Origin: JADHUC01 sp964617665
Lineage (GTDB): Bacteria > Planctomycetota > Planctomycetia > Pirellulales > Pirellulaceae
Direction of reading: 5' to 3'
Length of the DNA stretch: 15,017 nt
Assembly (NCBI GenBank): GCA_964617665.1
Contig: CAZUAH010000330.1
Span: 1 to 15,017, forward strand
The notes beneath the pieces were generated by a model, which searched no databases, was not told the origin of the DNA, and saw only the letters and a list, made by a program, of their open reading frames with translations. Positions 14,453 through 15,017 of this stretch are shown piece by piece (within the stretch, counting starts at the first letter, position 1; every line of letters starts with the position of its first letter). The translations under genes and the position numbers were made by a program.

Positions 14453-15017
14453 ATGTCAGAGATCAATCGTCGCAGTTTTGTGGGCGCCGCCGTTGCGTCG
14501 GGGGCCTTCACTATCGTGCCGCGACACGTACTGGGCGGGGCGGGACATGTCGCGCCGAATGACAAAATCACGGTGGCCAACATCGGCATGGGCACGCAAG
14601 GATTCCGGGAGTTCGAAGGGCTGTTGGCCGATCCGCAGGTCCAGATCGTCGCCGTCTGCGACCCGAACACGGACAGCAACGACTACGTGGAATGGGGCAA
14701 AGGCGGCATTCGGAACTTGTTGCGAAGACTCCTGGGTGATCCGTCATGGCGAGAGGACATAGACGGTTGCCCCGGCGGCCGTGAGGTGGGGCGCCGAGTC
14801 GTCGATGCGCATTACGCTCGAGAACGCGGCTCGGACAAGTTCAAGGCGTGCGCTGCGTATGCCGACTTCCGTGAACTGCTTGAAAGGGAAAAGGACCTGG
14901 ATGCGGTGAAGGTCATGACGCCGGATCACTTGCACGCGACCATCTCCATCGCGGCCATGCGGAAAGGCAAGCATGTCTTGATGCACAAGCCCGTGGCCAA
15001 CCGGATGTACGAAGGAA
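14453..15017 (+). CDS. Tat-exported Gfo/Idh/MocA oxidoreductase, 3' truncated by window end
   Basis: The first 188 residues are visible and the frame is open at the window edge. NRRSFVGAAVASGAFTIV (residues 5-22) is a twin-arginine signal. The Rossmann fold starts at KITVANIGMGTQG, with the dinucleotide-binding GMGTQG at 45-50 and an acidic residue, Asp70 (VAVCDPN), likely selecting NAD over NADP. TPDHLHA (156-162) and HVLMHKPVA (174-182) are the family's substrate/cofactor signature; Lys179 matches the conserved EKP lysine, with His in place of Glu. An insertion around 73-130 is common in planctomycete members. A strong AGGAGG at 14439-14444 sits 8 nt before the ATG. The family oxidises or reduces sugar hydroxyls; next to DUF1080 it is a candidate for C3 oxidation or reduction. 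Cofactor would have to be bound before Tat export. Confidence 0.92.
   Translation, partial: MSEINRRSFVGAAVASGAFTIVPRHVLGGAGHVAPNDKITVANIGMGTQGFREFEGLLADPQVQIVAVCDPNTDSNDYVEWGKGGIRNLLRRLLGDPSWREDIDGCPGGREVGRRVVDAHYARERGSDKFKACAAYADFRELLEREKDLDAVKVMTPDHLHATISIAAMRKGKHVLMHKPVANRMYEG

Overview
The window looks like chromosome from a planctomycete (Pirellulales-like). The evidence is the gene content: several secreted proteins that join an alpha-helical module to an FGE-sulfatase (SUMF1) fold, a two-domain DUF1080 protein, Tat-exported sugar isomerase-like and Gfo/Idh/MocA proteins, a RAYT-type Y1 transposase with TGAGCCG...GCTAGCC palindromes, and moderately high GC. No rRNA, tRNA, CRISPR array, integrase or phage gene was seen.

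Left half (1-7317) is a decaying and expanding paralogue array. It holds the 3' part of a helical-module protein (28-777), an intact 596-aa exported FGE-fold protein (961-2751), and an out-of-frame fusion pseudogene (2832-3259) whose last 224 bp are a near copy of the end of the first gene. Facing these on the minus strand are two tandem 633-aa exported FGE-fold proteins (5416-7317, then 3456-5357), duplicated with a period of exactly 1960 bp. These two are identical over 729 bp (residues 62-304), but their C-terminal pockets have diverged heavily. This constant-core, variable-pocket layout on a C-type-lectin-like fold is the most interesting signal in the window. No reverse transcriptase or template repeat was found, so a diversity-generating retroelement is only a hypothesis. 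In all three intact proteins the first catalytic cysteine of true formylglycine-generating enzymes is missing, which points to binding or structural proteins.

Middle (7318-8511) is mostly non-coding. It holds a ParD/CopG-like antitoxin with no intact toxin beside it and a strong hairpin.

Right half (8512-15017) is an extracytoplasmic carbohydrate module on the plus strand. It starts with a membrane-anchored protein combining a CxxCH motif, a TolB-like propeller and TPRs. A Tat-exported TIM-barrel isomerase/lyase-like protein follows, then a two-domain DUF1080 protein, then a Tat-exported Gfo/Idh/MocA oxidoreductase cut by the window end. The last three families are those expected in 3-keto-glycoside pathways: oxidation at C3, elimination, then hydration or hydrolysis. 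Between the isomerase and DUF1080 genes sits a RAYT element inactivated by one in-frame TGA and bracketed by a perfect 26-bp inverted repeat. A second, unrelated palindromic repeat lies between the DUF1080 and oxidoreductase genes.
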